A stretch of 64,000 nucleotides of DNA, taken from positions 1 through 64,000 of the forward strand of contig CAJMNH010000004.1 in the NCBI GenBank assembly GCA_905214725.1, read 5' to 3'. Positions 35,367 through 43,503 of this stretch are shown here, piece after piece. Source of the DNA: an uncultured bacterium (GTDB lineage: Bacteria; Bacteroidota; Bacteroidia; Bacteroidales; Rikenellaceae). The notes beneath the pieces were generated by a model, which did no database searches, was not told the origin of the DNA, and worked only from the letters and a program-made list of their open reading frames with translations. Position 1 is the first letter of the stretch; each line of letters begins with the position of its first letter. Both the position numbers and the translations under genes were made by a program.

Positions 35367-35442
35367 GCATTTTTTAGCATAGTGTCACAACCTGTCACTC
35401 GCAAGTTGTTCCTTTGCATCGTAAACCTAAAAAATAAGGATT

Positions 35443-35658
35443 ATGGGAACAGCTTACAAAATCAAGTGCAAACACTGCGGAACGGAGTTCCAGCATAGCA
35501 CGTCGGCCGGTTACGGCCTCTATCAGGAGTGTGTCGGATGTTGCTCGTCACACGTCGAAACCGATATCCCGATCCGTTGCCCTTCGTGCCTGCATGTGCT
35601 CAATCGCACGCAGCAGGAGTTCAACGAACAGGTAGAGGTGGTGATGATGTGGGATTGA
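35443..35658 (+). CDS. Small zinc-ribbon-like protein
   Basis: A 71-residue protein with cysteine pairs CKHC (about 9-12), CVGCC (about 30-34) and CPSC (about 46-49), enough for one or two zinc sites. Length and pattern match small conserved Bacteroidota proteins of unknown role. The downstream gene-free stretch holds the bcp promoter and a copy of the 71-bp repeat family. No operon partner is apparent. Confidence 0.65.
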   Translation: MGTAYKIKCKHCGTEFQHSTSAGYGLYQECVGCCSSHVETDIPIRCPSCLHVLNRTQQEFNEQVEVVMMWD

Positions 35659-35729
35659 CGCTTCGGCGGAAAATCGCTTCGGAAGGCCTGAATCCGGCGT
35701 CGAAAGCGCATTTTTCCGAAATATTTTCC

Positions 35730-35792
35730 TATCTTTGACTTCACCTTAGATACTTCGCCTCGGCAAAATTGCAAATAAAATTCGTATCTTTG
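35730..35792. repeat. Shortened dispersed copy of the 71-bp promoter repeat
   Basis: The segment CCTTAGATACTTCGCCTCGG is identical to the core of the dapB array, and the flanking GCAAATAAA and TATCTTTG align too. The internal ATTTGC...CGGCTTA part is missing, so the interval between the two TATCTTTG boxes (35730 and 35785) is 55 bases. It lies directly upstream of bcp. Confidence 0.75.
35785..35792 (+). promoter_or_regulatory. -7 box of the bcp-recA promoter
   Basis: TATCTTTG is 23 bases before the bcp ATG at the right edge of the repeat copy. An identical box lies at 35730-35737. No good TTG at 19-20 bases was found. Confidence 0.5.
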
Positions 35793-35815
35793 AACAACTA
35801 ATACGCATTGAAAAG

Positions 35816-36283
35816 ATGACGACGCTCCAAGTGGGGGATACGATCCCCGATTTCAGATCCGTAACACAAGACGGACTGCCGTTGACGAAAGCCGATCTGA
35901 TGGGCAAACGCACGATTCTCTACTTTTATCCCAAGGATAACACCTCGGGATGTACGCTCGAAGCCAAGAGCCTGCGCGACGGCAAGGCCGAGTTGGCCGA
36001 CATGGGATTCCAGATCATCGGCGTCAGTCCAGACAGCGAGCGTTCGCACCAAAACTTCTGCGCCAAGCATGAACTGAATTTCACCCTGTTGGCCGATACC
36101 GACCACAGCGTCTGCGAGGCATTCGGCGTATGGGCAGAAAAGTCGATGTACGGTCGTAAATACATGGGCGTGCTGCGCACGACTTTCGTCATCGACACAA
36201 AGGGACGTATCGAAAAGATCTTCACCAAAGTGGACACGAAAAACCACTATCAACAGATCATCGACGCCTATAAACAAGCATAA
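35816..36283 (+). CDS. bcp: Thiol peroxidase, BCP/peroxiredoxin Q type
   Basis: A 155-residue peroxiredoxin that reduces hydrogen peroxide and organic peroxides. The peroxidatic cysteine is Cys46 in DNTSGCTLEA. The resolving cysteine seen five residues later in E. coli Bcp is replaced by Lys51, so the enzyme would work through another cysteine (for example in NFCAKHE) or as a one-cysteine type. It is 15 bases upstream of recA and probably shares its transcript. Confidence 0.92.
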   Translation: MTTLQVGDTIPDFRSVTQDGLPLTKADLMGKRTILYFYPKDNTSGCTLEAKSLRDGKAELADMGFQIIGVSPDSERSHQNFCAKHELNFTLLADTDHSVCEAFGVWAEKSMYGRKYMGVLRTTFVIDTKGRIEKIFTKVDTKNHYQQIIDAYKQA

Positions 36284-36298
36284 AAAACAACAAACGAT

Positions 36299-37315
36299 AT
36301 GGCAGAAAAACCTCAGGTAAACGCGGATAAGCTCAAAGTGCTTAGCGCGGTCATGGACAAAATCGAAAAGGACTTCGGCAAAGGGTCGATCATGCGCATG
36401 AACAGCAGCGAGATCGTCGACGTGCCGGTCATTCCCACAGGGTCGATCACACTCGACATGGCGCTCGGCGTCGGCGGCTATCCCAAGGGCCGCGTGGTCG
36501 AAATCTACGGTCCCGAATCGTCGGGTAAGACGACGCTGGCGATCCACGCCATCGCCGAAGCGCAAAAAGCGGGCGGCATCGCCGCATTCATCGACGCAGA
36601 GCATGCGTTCGACAGCTTTTATGCCCAGAAGCTGGGCGTGGATGTGGACAATCTGCTTATTTCGCAGCCCGATAACGGCGAGCAGGCGCTCGAAATCGCC
36701 GATTCGCTGATTCGTTCGAGCGCCATCGACATCATCGTGATCGACTCGGTGGCGGCGCTCACGCCCAAGGCGGAGATCGAAGGCGATATGGGCGACTCGA
36801 AAATGGGATTGCAGGCGCGACTCATGTCGCAGGCGCTGCGAAAACTGACGGCCAGCATCTCGAAAACCAAAACCGTCTGCATCTTCATCAACCAGCTGCG
36901 CGATAAGATCGGCGTCGTCTACGGCAATCCCGAGACTACGACCGGCGGCAACGCGCTGAAATTCTACGCCAGCGTGCGTATCGACATTCGCCGCATGTCG
37001 GTCATCAAGGACGGCGAGGAGCAGCTCGGAACCCGCACCAAGGTCAAGGTCGTGAAGAACAAGGTGGCGCCTCCCTTCAAGAAGGCCGAGTTCGACATCA
37101 TGTTCGGCGAGGGCATCTCCAAAATCGGCGAGATTATCGATCTTGGCGTGGATTATGGAGTCATCAAGAAGAGCGGTTCGTGGTTCTCCTACGGAGACCG
37201 GAAACTCGGTCAGGGCCGCGACGCGGTGAAAGACCTCTTCAAGACGGACACGCAGCTCGCCGACGAGATCGAAGCGAAAGTGCGCGAGGCGATGAAAGCG
37301 CCTCAGCAAAAGTAG
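36299..37315 (+). CDS. recA: Recombinase A
   Basis: A 338-residue RecA that forms filaments on single-stranded DNA for homologous recombination and repair. Walker A GPESSGKTT is at 71-79, and the L2-adjacent QLRDKIGVVYGNPETTTGG is intact, as is the C-terminal domain. It follows bcp closely and ends before a good terminator. No LexA-type SOS box was recognised. Confidence 0.97.
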   Translation: MAEKPQVNADKLKVLSAVMDKIEKDFGKGSIMRMNSSEIVDVPVIPTGSITLDMALGVGGYPKGRVVEIYGPESSGKTTLAIHAIAEAQKAGGIAAFIDAEHAFDSFYAQKLGVDVDNLLISQPDNGEQALEIADSLIRSSAIDIIVIDSVAALTPKAEIEGDMGDSKMGLQARLMSQALRKLTASISKTKTVCIFINQLRDKIGVVYGNPETTTGGNALKFYASVRIDIRRMSVIKDGEEQLGTRTKVKVVKNKVAPPFKKAEFDIMFGEGISKIGEIIDLGVDYGVIKKSGSWFSYGDRKLGQGRDAVKDLFKTDTQLADEIEAKVREAMKAPQQK

Positions 37316-37332
37316 CGACCATACTCGACCGA

Positions 37333-37361
37333 AGCACTCCGGCTATTACCGGAGTGCTTTT
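37333..37361 (+). terminator. recA terminator
   Basis: A 9-bp stem (GCACTCCGG 37334-37342 with CCGGAGTGC 37349-37357), a short loop and a TTTT tail, 18 bases past recA. Confidence 0.8.
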
Positions 37362-37405
37362 CGGCATAAGATAAACGACGCACACGGCAAACCGAAACGA
37401 CTGGT

Positions 37406-39613
37406 ATGGATTACACGGCCGAGGACGAAAAGATCATCAAGGAGAAATGGGAAGACCTGCTTCTTTCCTGCACCAAGATTTGCAGGAAAGATGAGGATTG
37501 GGACTTCATCAAGCGCGCTTTTTTCCTTGCGAAGGAGGCGCACGCCGGCGTGCGGCGCCGCTCGGGCGAGCCGTACCTGCTGCATCCGATCGCCGTAGCG
37601 AAAATCGTCATCGAGGAGATCGGGCTGGGAGTCAAGTCGGTCGTCGCGTCGCTTCTGCACGATGTGGTGGAAGACACCGAGTATACGGTGGAGGATATGG
37701 AACGCATCTTCGGCCCGAAGATCGCTGCGATGGTCGACGGACTGACCAAAATGTCGGGCGTCTTCAACGCCGACACGTCGGAACAGGCCGAATATTTCCG
37801 AAAAGTGCTGCTTACGCTATCGGACGACGTGCGGGTAATCCTGATTAAGATCGCCGACCGGCTGCACAACATGCGCACGCTGGGCGCCATGCCGCTGAAT
37901 AAGCAGATCAAGATCACCAGCGAGACGATCTACCTCTTTGCGCCGCTGGCCTACCGACTGGGGCTCTTCTCGATCAAGACCGAACTGGAAGACCTCTGCA
38001 TGAAATACCGCTTTCCAGAACAGTACGAGGAGATCAGCCGCAAGCTCAACGAAACCGAGGCTTCGCGTCAGGAGTTTATCGCCCGTTTCAACGCCCCGAT
38101 CATCGAGGCGCTCAAACACGACGGTATCAATTTCGAGATTTCGGCCCGCGTCAAAAGCATCTACTCCATCTGGATGAAGATGCAGCGCAAGCAGATTTCC
38201 TTCGAAGAGGTCTACGATCTGTTCGCCATCCGCATCGTTTTCAAATCGCTGCCGTTCCCGTCGGAAAAGACGCAGTGTTACCAGATTTATGCGACCATTA
38301 CGGATATTTATACGCCGAAACCCGATCGGCTGCGCGACTGGATCAATACGCCGAAGGCCAACGGATACGAAGCGCTGCATTCGACGGTGATGAGTCCCGA
38401 CGGAGTCTGGGTCGAAGTGCAGATTCGCACACAACGCATGGACGACATCGCCGAAAGGGGAGTGGCCGCCCATTGGAAATACAAACAGGAGACGATTTCG
38501 CAGAACGAAGACGAGTTGGACAAGTGGCTCAAAAAGATTCGCGACGCACTTAATTCTCCGACGGAGAATGCCGTCGATTTTCTGGATAACTTCAAGTTGT
38601 CGCTCTATACCTCGGAAATCGTCGTTTTCACGCCCAAAGGTGAACCGCGACGACTGCCGTTCGGCGCCACAGCATTGGATTTCGCCTACGATATCCACAC
38701 CAATGTCGGCAACAAGGCGATCGGGGCGAAGATCAATCACAAACTGGAACCCGTCACGACGCAGATTTCGAGCGGCGACCAGATCGAGATCATCACCGCC
38801 GACAATACCCGTCCGAAAGCCGAATGGCTGGATCTGGTGACCACGAGCAAGGCCAAGCAATCGATCAAGAATTTTCTCAAGCGCGAACAGCAGAACAACA
38901 TCGAGCGGGGTATGGCTACGCTCACCGAGCGACTCGCCAAACTCAACATCAATCTTTCGGGACGCGTGCTGCGGAAATTGGTTCCGGCTTACGAGTGTGC
39001 GACCAAGGAGGAATTTTACAGCAAAATCGGAGCGGGAATCATCCGGCTGGACGACATCGAAAAGCATCTGAAAGTCAACTCCGCCAGCAAGATATTGAAA
39101 TTCTGGACACTGTTCATCCCCAATAAATCGAAACAGGAGAACGACGACGACGAGACCTCGACAGTAGAAAATCCCGACGACGACCAGTCGCCGAAATTCG
39201 TAGTCGCAGAGTGTTGCAAGCCGATCCCCGGCGATAAAGTCGTAGGATTCCGCGATCCGCAGTCGGGTAAAATCATCGTCCACAAAGCGGCTTGCGAGGA
39301 GCTGGACCGGCTCGCTTCGCAATACGGACAGAATATCATCAAGGATGAAATCAAATGGTCGCAGCACAAGGCGGTCTCATATCTCTCGACCATCGAGTTA
39401 CGCGGCATCGACCGCATGGGGATCCTGCTGGATCTGGCCAATGTCATCAGCCGCGACTTCAGCATCAATATCCGCGAAATCAGCATCCAAAGTCACGACG
39501 GCATCTTCGAAGGGACGCTGAGCCTCTATGTCAAAAACGCGGAGAGCCTGAGCGTGATCCTTGAAAATCTCCGCAAGATCAAGGGTATGGAGAGTGTGAA
39601 ACGAAACTTATAA
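37406..39613 (+). CDS. rsh: Bifunctional (p)ppGpp synthetase/hydrolase (RelA/SpoT homolog)
   Basis: A 735-residue stringent-response enzyme. The N-terminal HD hydrolase is intact (H60, and H85-D86 in LLHDVVEDT). The synthetase domain contains INTPKANGYEALHST. A TGS domain (VFTPKGEPRRLPFGATALDF) follows, and the C-terminus is an ACT domain. With both catalytic domains apparently complete it should make and degrade (p)ppGpp, like SpoT/Rel. It begins 44 bases after the recA terminator. Confidence 0.94.
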   Translation: MDYTAEDEKIIKEKWEDLLLSCTKICRKDEDWDFIKRAFFLAKEAHAGVRRRSGEPYLLHPIAVAKIVIEEIGLGVKSVVASLLHDVVEDTEYTVEDMERIFGPKIAAMVDGLTKMSGVFNADTSEQAEYFRKVLLTLSDDVRVILIKIADRLHNMRTLGAMPLNKQIKITSETIYLFAPLAYRLGLFSIKTELEDLCMKYRFPEQYEEISRKLNETEASRQEFIARFNAPIIEALKHDGINFEISARVKSIYSIWMKMQRKQISFEEVYDLFAIRIVFKSLPFPSEKTQCYQIYATITDIYTPKPDRLRDWINTPKANGYEALHSTVMSPDGVWVEVQIRTQRMDDIAERGVAAHWKYKQETISQNEDELDKWLKKIRDALNSPTENAVDFLDNFKLSLYTSEIVVFTPKGEPRRLPFGATALDFAYDIHTNVGNKAIGAKINHKLEPVTTQISSGDQIEIITADNTRPKAEWLDLVTTSKAKQSIKNFLKREQQNNIERGMATLTERLAKLNINLSGRVLRKLVPAYECATKEEFYSKIGAGIIRLDDIEKHLKVNSASKILKFWTLFIPNKSKQENDDDETSTVENPDDDQSPKFVVAECCKPIPGDKVVGFRDPQSGKIIVHKAACEELDRLASQYGQNIIKDEIKWSQHKAVSYLSTIELRGIDRMGILLDLANVISRDFSINIREISIQSHDGIFEGTLSLYVKNAESLSVILENLRKIKGMESVKRNL

Positions 39614-39625
39614 GGAGGACAAGTA

Positions 39626-40081
39626 ATGGGATTTACCGTTTTAATCTGGGTAGCCATCATTATCATCTGGAGCGTGAAAACGGCTTCGGATCAGAAAAAA
39701 CGCAACCAGCGACGACCGAACCGGCCGGTGGACGATACGGAGTCGAGCGAAAGGGGAGTATATACGGAACAGGTTCCATCGGAGTCCCGCTATGCAAGAC
39801 ATGAACGGCGATTGGCCGAAGAGGCTGCACGGCAGAACGAAACGATCGAAAAGGCAGCCGACGCAACGATTTTCGTCGAGGCTTCATCGCCTGAAACGAA
39901 CGATACACTTGTCATAACGGAACTAACAGACACCCCCTTCACGACACCAAAGGCGACGATTCCGACTCCAGAGGCGGACAAACCGCAGTCCGCCGGAACG
40001 GAGAATCCGCTCGGGGAGCCTTTCGATCTGCGACGTGCGGTCATCTATTCCGAAATACTGAAACCTAAATTCGAAGAGTAA
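39626..40081 (+). CDS. Hypothetical single-pass membrane protein
   Basis: A 151-residue protein with one N-terminal hydrophobic helix (about 2-18), a basic stretch (KKRNQRRPNR) and a long acidic, threonine- and proline-rich tail of low complexity. It fits an N-in/C-out or C-in anchor, not a known enzyme. The gene lies 12 bases after rsh and 14 bases before the HIT gene. No family was recognised. Confidence 0.6.
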   Translation: MGFTVLIWVAIIIIWSVKTASDQKKRNQRRPNRPVDDTESSERGVYTEQVPSESRYARHERRLAEEAARQNETIEKAADATIFVEASSPETNDTLVITELTDTPFTTPKATIPTPEADKPQSAGTENPLGEPFDLRRAVIYSEILKPKFEE

Positions 40082-40095
40082 AAAACAATACAGTC

Positions 40096-40482
40096 ATGGC
40101 ATCGATCTTTTCCCGTATTATCGCCGGCGAAATTCCGTCGTATAAGGTAGCCGAAGACGATAATTATTACGCATTTCTCGACATCAATCCGCTGACCGAG
40201 GGACACACTCTCGTCGTCCCCAAAAAAGAAGTCGATTACATTTTCGATCTGGACGACTCCACGCTCGCCGGTATGATTTTGTTCGCAAAGACGGTGGCCC
40301 GCAAGATCGAGAACCAGATAGATTGTACGCGGGTAGCGATTGTCGTGCTGGGACTCGAAGTCCCGCATGCACACATCCATTTGATCCCTATCAAAAGTGA
40401 AAACGACGTCGATTTCCGGCGCGAAAAGCTCAAACTGACTTCCGAAGAGTTTCAAGCGATCGCCGCCAAATTGAACCGATAG
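40096..40482 (+). CDS. HIT family nucleotide hydrolase
   Basis: A 128-residue histidine-triad protein of the HinT type. The catalytic triad is in VPHAHIHLIP (H91, H93, H95), and the N-terminal IFSRIIAGEIPSYKV matches the family. HinT-like enzymes hydrolyse nucleoside phosphoramidates and aminoacyl adenylates. It ends the rsh operon and is followed by a strong terminator. Confidence 0.93.
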   Translation: MASIFSRIIAGEIPSYKVAEDDNYYAFLDINPLTEGHTLVVPKKEVDYIFDLDDSTLAGMILFAKTVARKIENQIDCTRVAIVVLGLEVPHAHIHLIPIKSENDVDFRREKLKLTSEEFQAIAAKLNR

Positions 40483-40501
40483 GGGAAATCGCATCTCCGG
40501 T

Positions 40502-40534
40502 AAAGAGACTCCGTTTAGGAGTCTCTTTTTTTAT
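40502..40534 (+). terminator. Terminator after the HIT gene
   Basis: An 11-bp stem (40502-40512 with 40518-40528), a 5-base loop and a long T-run, 20 bases past the stop. Confidence 0.9.
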
Positions 40535-41538
40535 TTTGCAAGTGGAATATCGTCCGAAAATAGAAAGTTGCACAACCGGAAAACCGGCAGATAGTTCAGG
40601 CTTTGCATCATTTCTATATATGAATTTTGACACTGACTGCTTAAGATCAAGATCGAATCCGAACGAGTTCAAAGAACCAGTGCTTCGCCGCGATTGAATT
40701 ACCGATTATTTCGAAAAAGCCTCATCGATTTCAATTACCTAACCTGCATACGAATCGATAGAGGGTACGCGGAGTTAGTAAGGGCACCGACAATCCCTGT
40801 CATGAAAAACCGAGTTTCCAAAGACAACAAACATTTACGCACAATTTAGATCGGAATTAAGCCTCAAAGGGGAAAATAGCGCACATCAAAAGGCGAATTC
40901 ACAAGCAAAAAACGAGTAATATCATTCAATTTTCCTCTTTCCCAATCGGAATTTATAGCTAAACGATGCTAAAATAATCGGGTTGAGGAGTAGGTCGGTT
41001 TAATCTGATTACAAATATATAAATACTTATATTATAGATATATATATCAATGAAAGAGGGTTTCCGGTATTTTATATTTAACATAATACAGGTTAAAAGA
41101 ATCAAGAATGGAATCGTCGTTTAACAATGTACTTCAAGATTAAATTTTCTATTAAAAATCGCTACAATAGGGCAGGTTATTTACATATGTAAACAACAAT
41201 TGCGATTGATTTTAATTTTTCAATTACATTTGTAAACACAACAAGTCAGATTGATCTGTTGATAATTAAACATATGTAAACAGCAGGGTAGAGGGCAACA
41301 AACACCGCAAAAGAGCTCTTGCTTACGAATTAAATGATTGAATAATAAATAATAAACACATGAAAATCAATTGTTTATAGAAATTATATCTAGAAGAAAA
41401 TCCAATAATAGATATAAAATTGGGCCAATAATTGGGAGCAGCTTTATATATAAATATAAATACCATATACTATAAGTATATCAATATATTATATTATTTA
41501 ATTCAAGTAAAACACCAAATAAAGAATTCCGCTCGATC
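40535..41538. other. AT-rich gene-free region left of the HTH gene
   Basis: About a kilobase with no credible gene. Base composition falls sharply to the right, with runs of A and T and TATATA strings around 41010-41060 and 41390-41520, unlike the GC-rich chromosome on either side. It holds three palindromic sites (41180-41280) and a minus-strand TATATTTG box at 41012-41019. No transposase, integrase or inverted terminal repeats were seen. Confidence 0.6.
41180..41280. promoter_or_regulatory. Three spaced TTTACAnnTGTAAA-type palindromes
   Basis: Sites at 41180-41193 (perfect 14-bp palindrome), 41223-41236 (one mismatch) and 41267-41280 (two mismatches) share the core ACAnnTGT. Their starts are 43 and 44 bases apart, about four helical turns, so all would face the same side of the DNA. 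They are plausible operators for the neighbouring HTH protein. Confidence 0.55.
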
Positions 41539-41647
41539 TTTACAATTTGATATAGTTTACAATTGTAAATAACTTTCTCGATTGTTTATACTTTACATTT
41601 TTACAAATCCCTTGTTTTACAAAATAAAAAACTTTATATTTGTAAAA
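41539..41647. promoter_or_regulatory. Operator cluster overlapping the HTH gene promoter
   Basis: A perfect palindrome TTTACAATTGTAAA is at 41556-41569. Half- or near-sites TTTACAATTTGATA (41539-41552), TTTACATTTTTACAAA (from 41592), TTTTACAAAA (from 41616) and ATTTGTAAAA (41638-41647) surround it. The last two lie between and on the -33/-7 elements, so binding would block transcription. Confidence 0.55.
41612..41642 (+). promoter_or_regulatory. Promoter of the HTH regulator gene
   Basis: TTG (41612-41614), 20 bases and TATATTTG (41635-41642) form a complete -33/-7 pair. The predicted start of transcription leaves a leader of only about ten bases before the ATG at 41658. Confidence 0.7.
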
Positions 41648-41657
41648 AATCCGGTTT

Positions 41658-42113
41658 ATGGGAGAAAAATTGTTGAAATTGATGAAAAGCGAAGGTTTGA
41701 CTTCAAGCCGTCTTGCCGAGATTCTGGATACGGGCGCTTCCAATATTTCTCATATTATTTCCGGCAGGAGCAAACCGGGTTACGATCTGTTGCGTAAAAT
41801 TCTACTTAGTTTTCCGCAGATCAATCCAGATTGGTTACTGCTCGATGCAGAGACAATGTATCGCACGGAAGATTCGATGACAGGACAATCGTCGTCGCCC
41901 GCCAACCTTTTTGAAACGGAATCTCCAGTATCCGCACCAAGCAGCTCCAAATCCATCGACGAAGAAAGCCCGTCGAACATATCCGACTCCGTCAACGATA
42001 CGGTTCGAACCAACTCCGATATTTTTAGAAATATGACATCCTCGACAGTACAGCGAGTCATAGTCATTTATTCGGATAAAACTTTCGAAAGTTTCATGCT
42101 CAAACAAGAATAG
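41658..42113 (+). CDS. Phage-repressor-like helix-turn-helix regulator
   Basis: A 151-residue protein with an N-terminal XRE/CI-type helix-turn-helix (LMKSEGLTSSRLAEILDTGASNISHIISGRSKPG in segments, about residues 8-42) and the INPDWLLLDAETMY extension typical of Bacteroidota CI-like regulators. A serine/asparagine-rich linker follows, then a short C-terminal beta segment RVIVIYSDKTFESF. There is no peptidase-like S24 domain. It stands alone in an AT-rich region. The symmetric sites upstream and on its promoter suggest it represses itself. Confidence 0.78.
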   Translation: MGEKLLKLMKSEGLTSSRLAEILDTGASNISHIISGRSKPGYDLLRKILLSFPQINPDWLLLDAETMYRTEDSMTGQSSSPANLFETESPVSAPSSSKSIDEESPSNISDSVNDTVRTNSDIFRNMTSSTVQRVIVIYSDKTFESFMLKQE

Positions 42114-42587
42114 AGCGAGAATGCCTCCTCTTTTCCGACCTACCCAAACCGCCGCGAAAGAGCGTTTGGATATTATTAACATAATATAAGCTCCTAAAAA
42201 GCATAAATTCGACAGCCTCGTCGTCCATCTTACATTCGTTTTCCAAACTGCGGCACTGAAAATCTATTCCGTGTTTTTCTTCCAATCTTTAAAAGTAAAA
42301 AAACAATGTCTGGACAGAAGGTTTCAGCCTTCAAAAAGAGCAAATCGGATTTAATAGGGATAAATATAGACGTCGCCATCCGACATAACCTGAACAAACC
42401 CGTTGGCAAGATCGGATCGGTTTTGGATTCTTGAATAAATACAATTTAACATAAGATAAATATTACACCAAATATACACGTACGAGTTTTCCAATATGAA
42501 CAGCCCATACAACTCTCCCGAGACATTCTCCATGGAGACACTACGTCTATTTTCGCAGGAAAAGAGCCGATGAACCGGAATTTTCGC
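42114..42587. other. Gene-free stretch between the HTH gene and the metal ABC genes
   Basis: Nothing firmly coding. A minus-strand TATATTTG box at 42469-42476 precedes a possible 33-codon frame (42452-42351), and a small hairpin GAAGG/CCTTC (42318-42333) lies beyond it. Composition is intermediate between the AT-rich region and the chromosome. Confidence 0.5.
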
Positions 42588-42595
42588 TACATTTG
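42588..42595 (+). promoter_or_regulatory. -7 box of the metal ABC operon
   Basis: TACATTTG fits TAnnTTTG and lies 17 bases before the ATG at 42613. No clear -33 element and no obvious Zur- or MntR-type palindrome were recognised. Confidence 0.5.
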
Positions 42596-42612
42596 TTCCG
42601 ATTCAAAAGACT

Positions 42613-43503
42613 ATGCGAACCGGATACTTATATTTATTGCTGCTGATATTTCTTGCGACAGGTTGTACGTCCCGTACCCGGCAGCCGGACAAGGAACAGC
42701 TTTATGTTTCGATTTTGCCGCTGCGGTCGATCGTCGGACAGATCGTTCAAGACGACTTTACGATCGACGTATTGGTTCCGTCGGGCGCCAGTCCCGAAAG
42801 CTTCGAGCCGACGCCGCGTCAGTATGTTGCGTTGAATCGTTCGAAACTGATCTTCAACGTAGGTATTATCGACTTCGAACAGAACTTGTTACGTGATTTC
42901 CCCGATCGGGAGAAACTGGTAAATCTGAGTCAGGGCGTTCGGCTGCTCGAAGGCAGTTGCTCCCATGTACACACGGCAGACGAACCGGCCAAAGAGAAAG
43001 CCGAACACACACGCACGCACGGCATCGATCCCCATATCTGGACTTCGCCGCGCGCCTTGAAACAGATGGCTGCAAATGCATACGAGGCGCTCCATGCATC
43101 GTTTCCCGATTCGATGCATTACACGGAAAATTACCGGAAACTGCTCGTTCGGCTCGACTCGCTCGACAGCGCCTGTGCCGAGGCTCTGCATCGTGCGTCC
43201 GTGGGCACCATTGTGATCTACCACCCCGCTCTCACCTACTATGCGGCGGATTACGGGCTGGAACAACTCGCCATCGAGCATGACGGCAAGGAGCCGTCGG
43301 CCCGTCATTTGGCCCGACTGATCGAAGAGGCGCGAACGAAGGGAGTCCGTCGCGTATTTTATCAGGCGCAATATCCGGTTTCAACCGTAAAAGTCATAGC
43401 AGAAGATATTGGAGCAGAGAGCGTAAGGATCGATCCACTGCGCGAAGACGTCATCGAAAATATCGGGGAGATCACCCGCCAACTTACGGCCGGCGATGAA
43501 TAA
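42613..43503 (+). CDS. Metal ABC transporter substrate-binding lipoprotein (ZnuA/TroA-like)
   Basis: A 296-residue cluster A-I binding protein with lipobox LATGC (lipid-modified Cys18). Metal-site motifs include DPHIWTSPRAL and YHPALTYYAADYGL, and a His-rich loop (HVHTADE...HTRTHG) precedes the first. The first ligand, usually His in a PHxYEP motif, is replaced here: the segment reads SPESFEPTP. The protein probably captures Zn2+ or Mn2+ in the periplasm. Its last 8 bases overlap the ATPase gene. A permease gene is missing next door. Confidence 0.88.
   Translation: MRTGYLYLLLLIFLATGCTSRTRQPDKEQLYVSILPLRSIVGQIVQDDFTIDVLVPSGASPESFEPTPRQYVALNRSKLIFNVGIIDFEQNLLRDFPDREKLVNLSQGVRLLEGSCSHVHTADEPAKEKAEHTRTHGIDPHIWTSPRALKQMAANAYEALHASFPDSMHYTENYRKLLVRLDSLDSACAEALHRASVGTIVIYHPALTYYAADYGLEQLAIEHDGKEPSARHLARLIEEARTKGVRRVFYQAQYPVSTVKVIAEDIGAESVRIDPLREDVIENIGEITRQLTAGDE

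Noticed and set aside
35171..35442. Several short frames between the cupin gene and the zinc-ribbon gene
   Set aside because: Short, overlapping on both strands, no start context and no family features. The stretch contains a terminator-like hairpin only.
40430..40672. 80-codon minus-strand frame after the HIT gene
   Set aside because: It runs through the HIT terminator and into the antisense of the HIT gene, with no recognisable features.
42570..42896. 108-codon plus-strand frame overlapping the ZnuA-like gene
   Set aside because: Shadow frame. The ZnuA-like frame has a lipobox and family motifs, and this start lies upstream of the promoter box.
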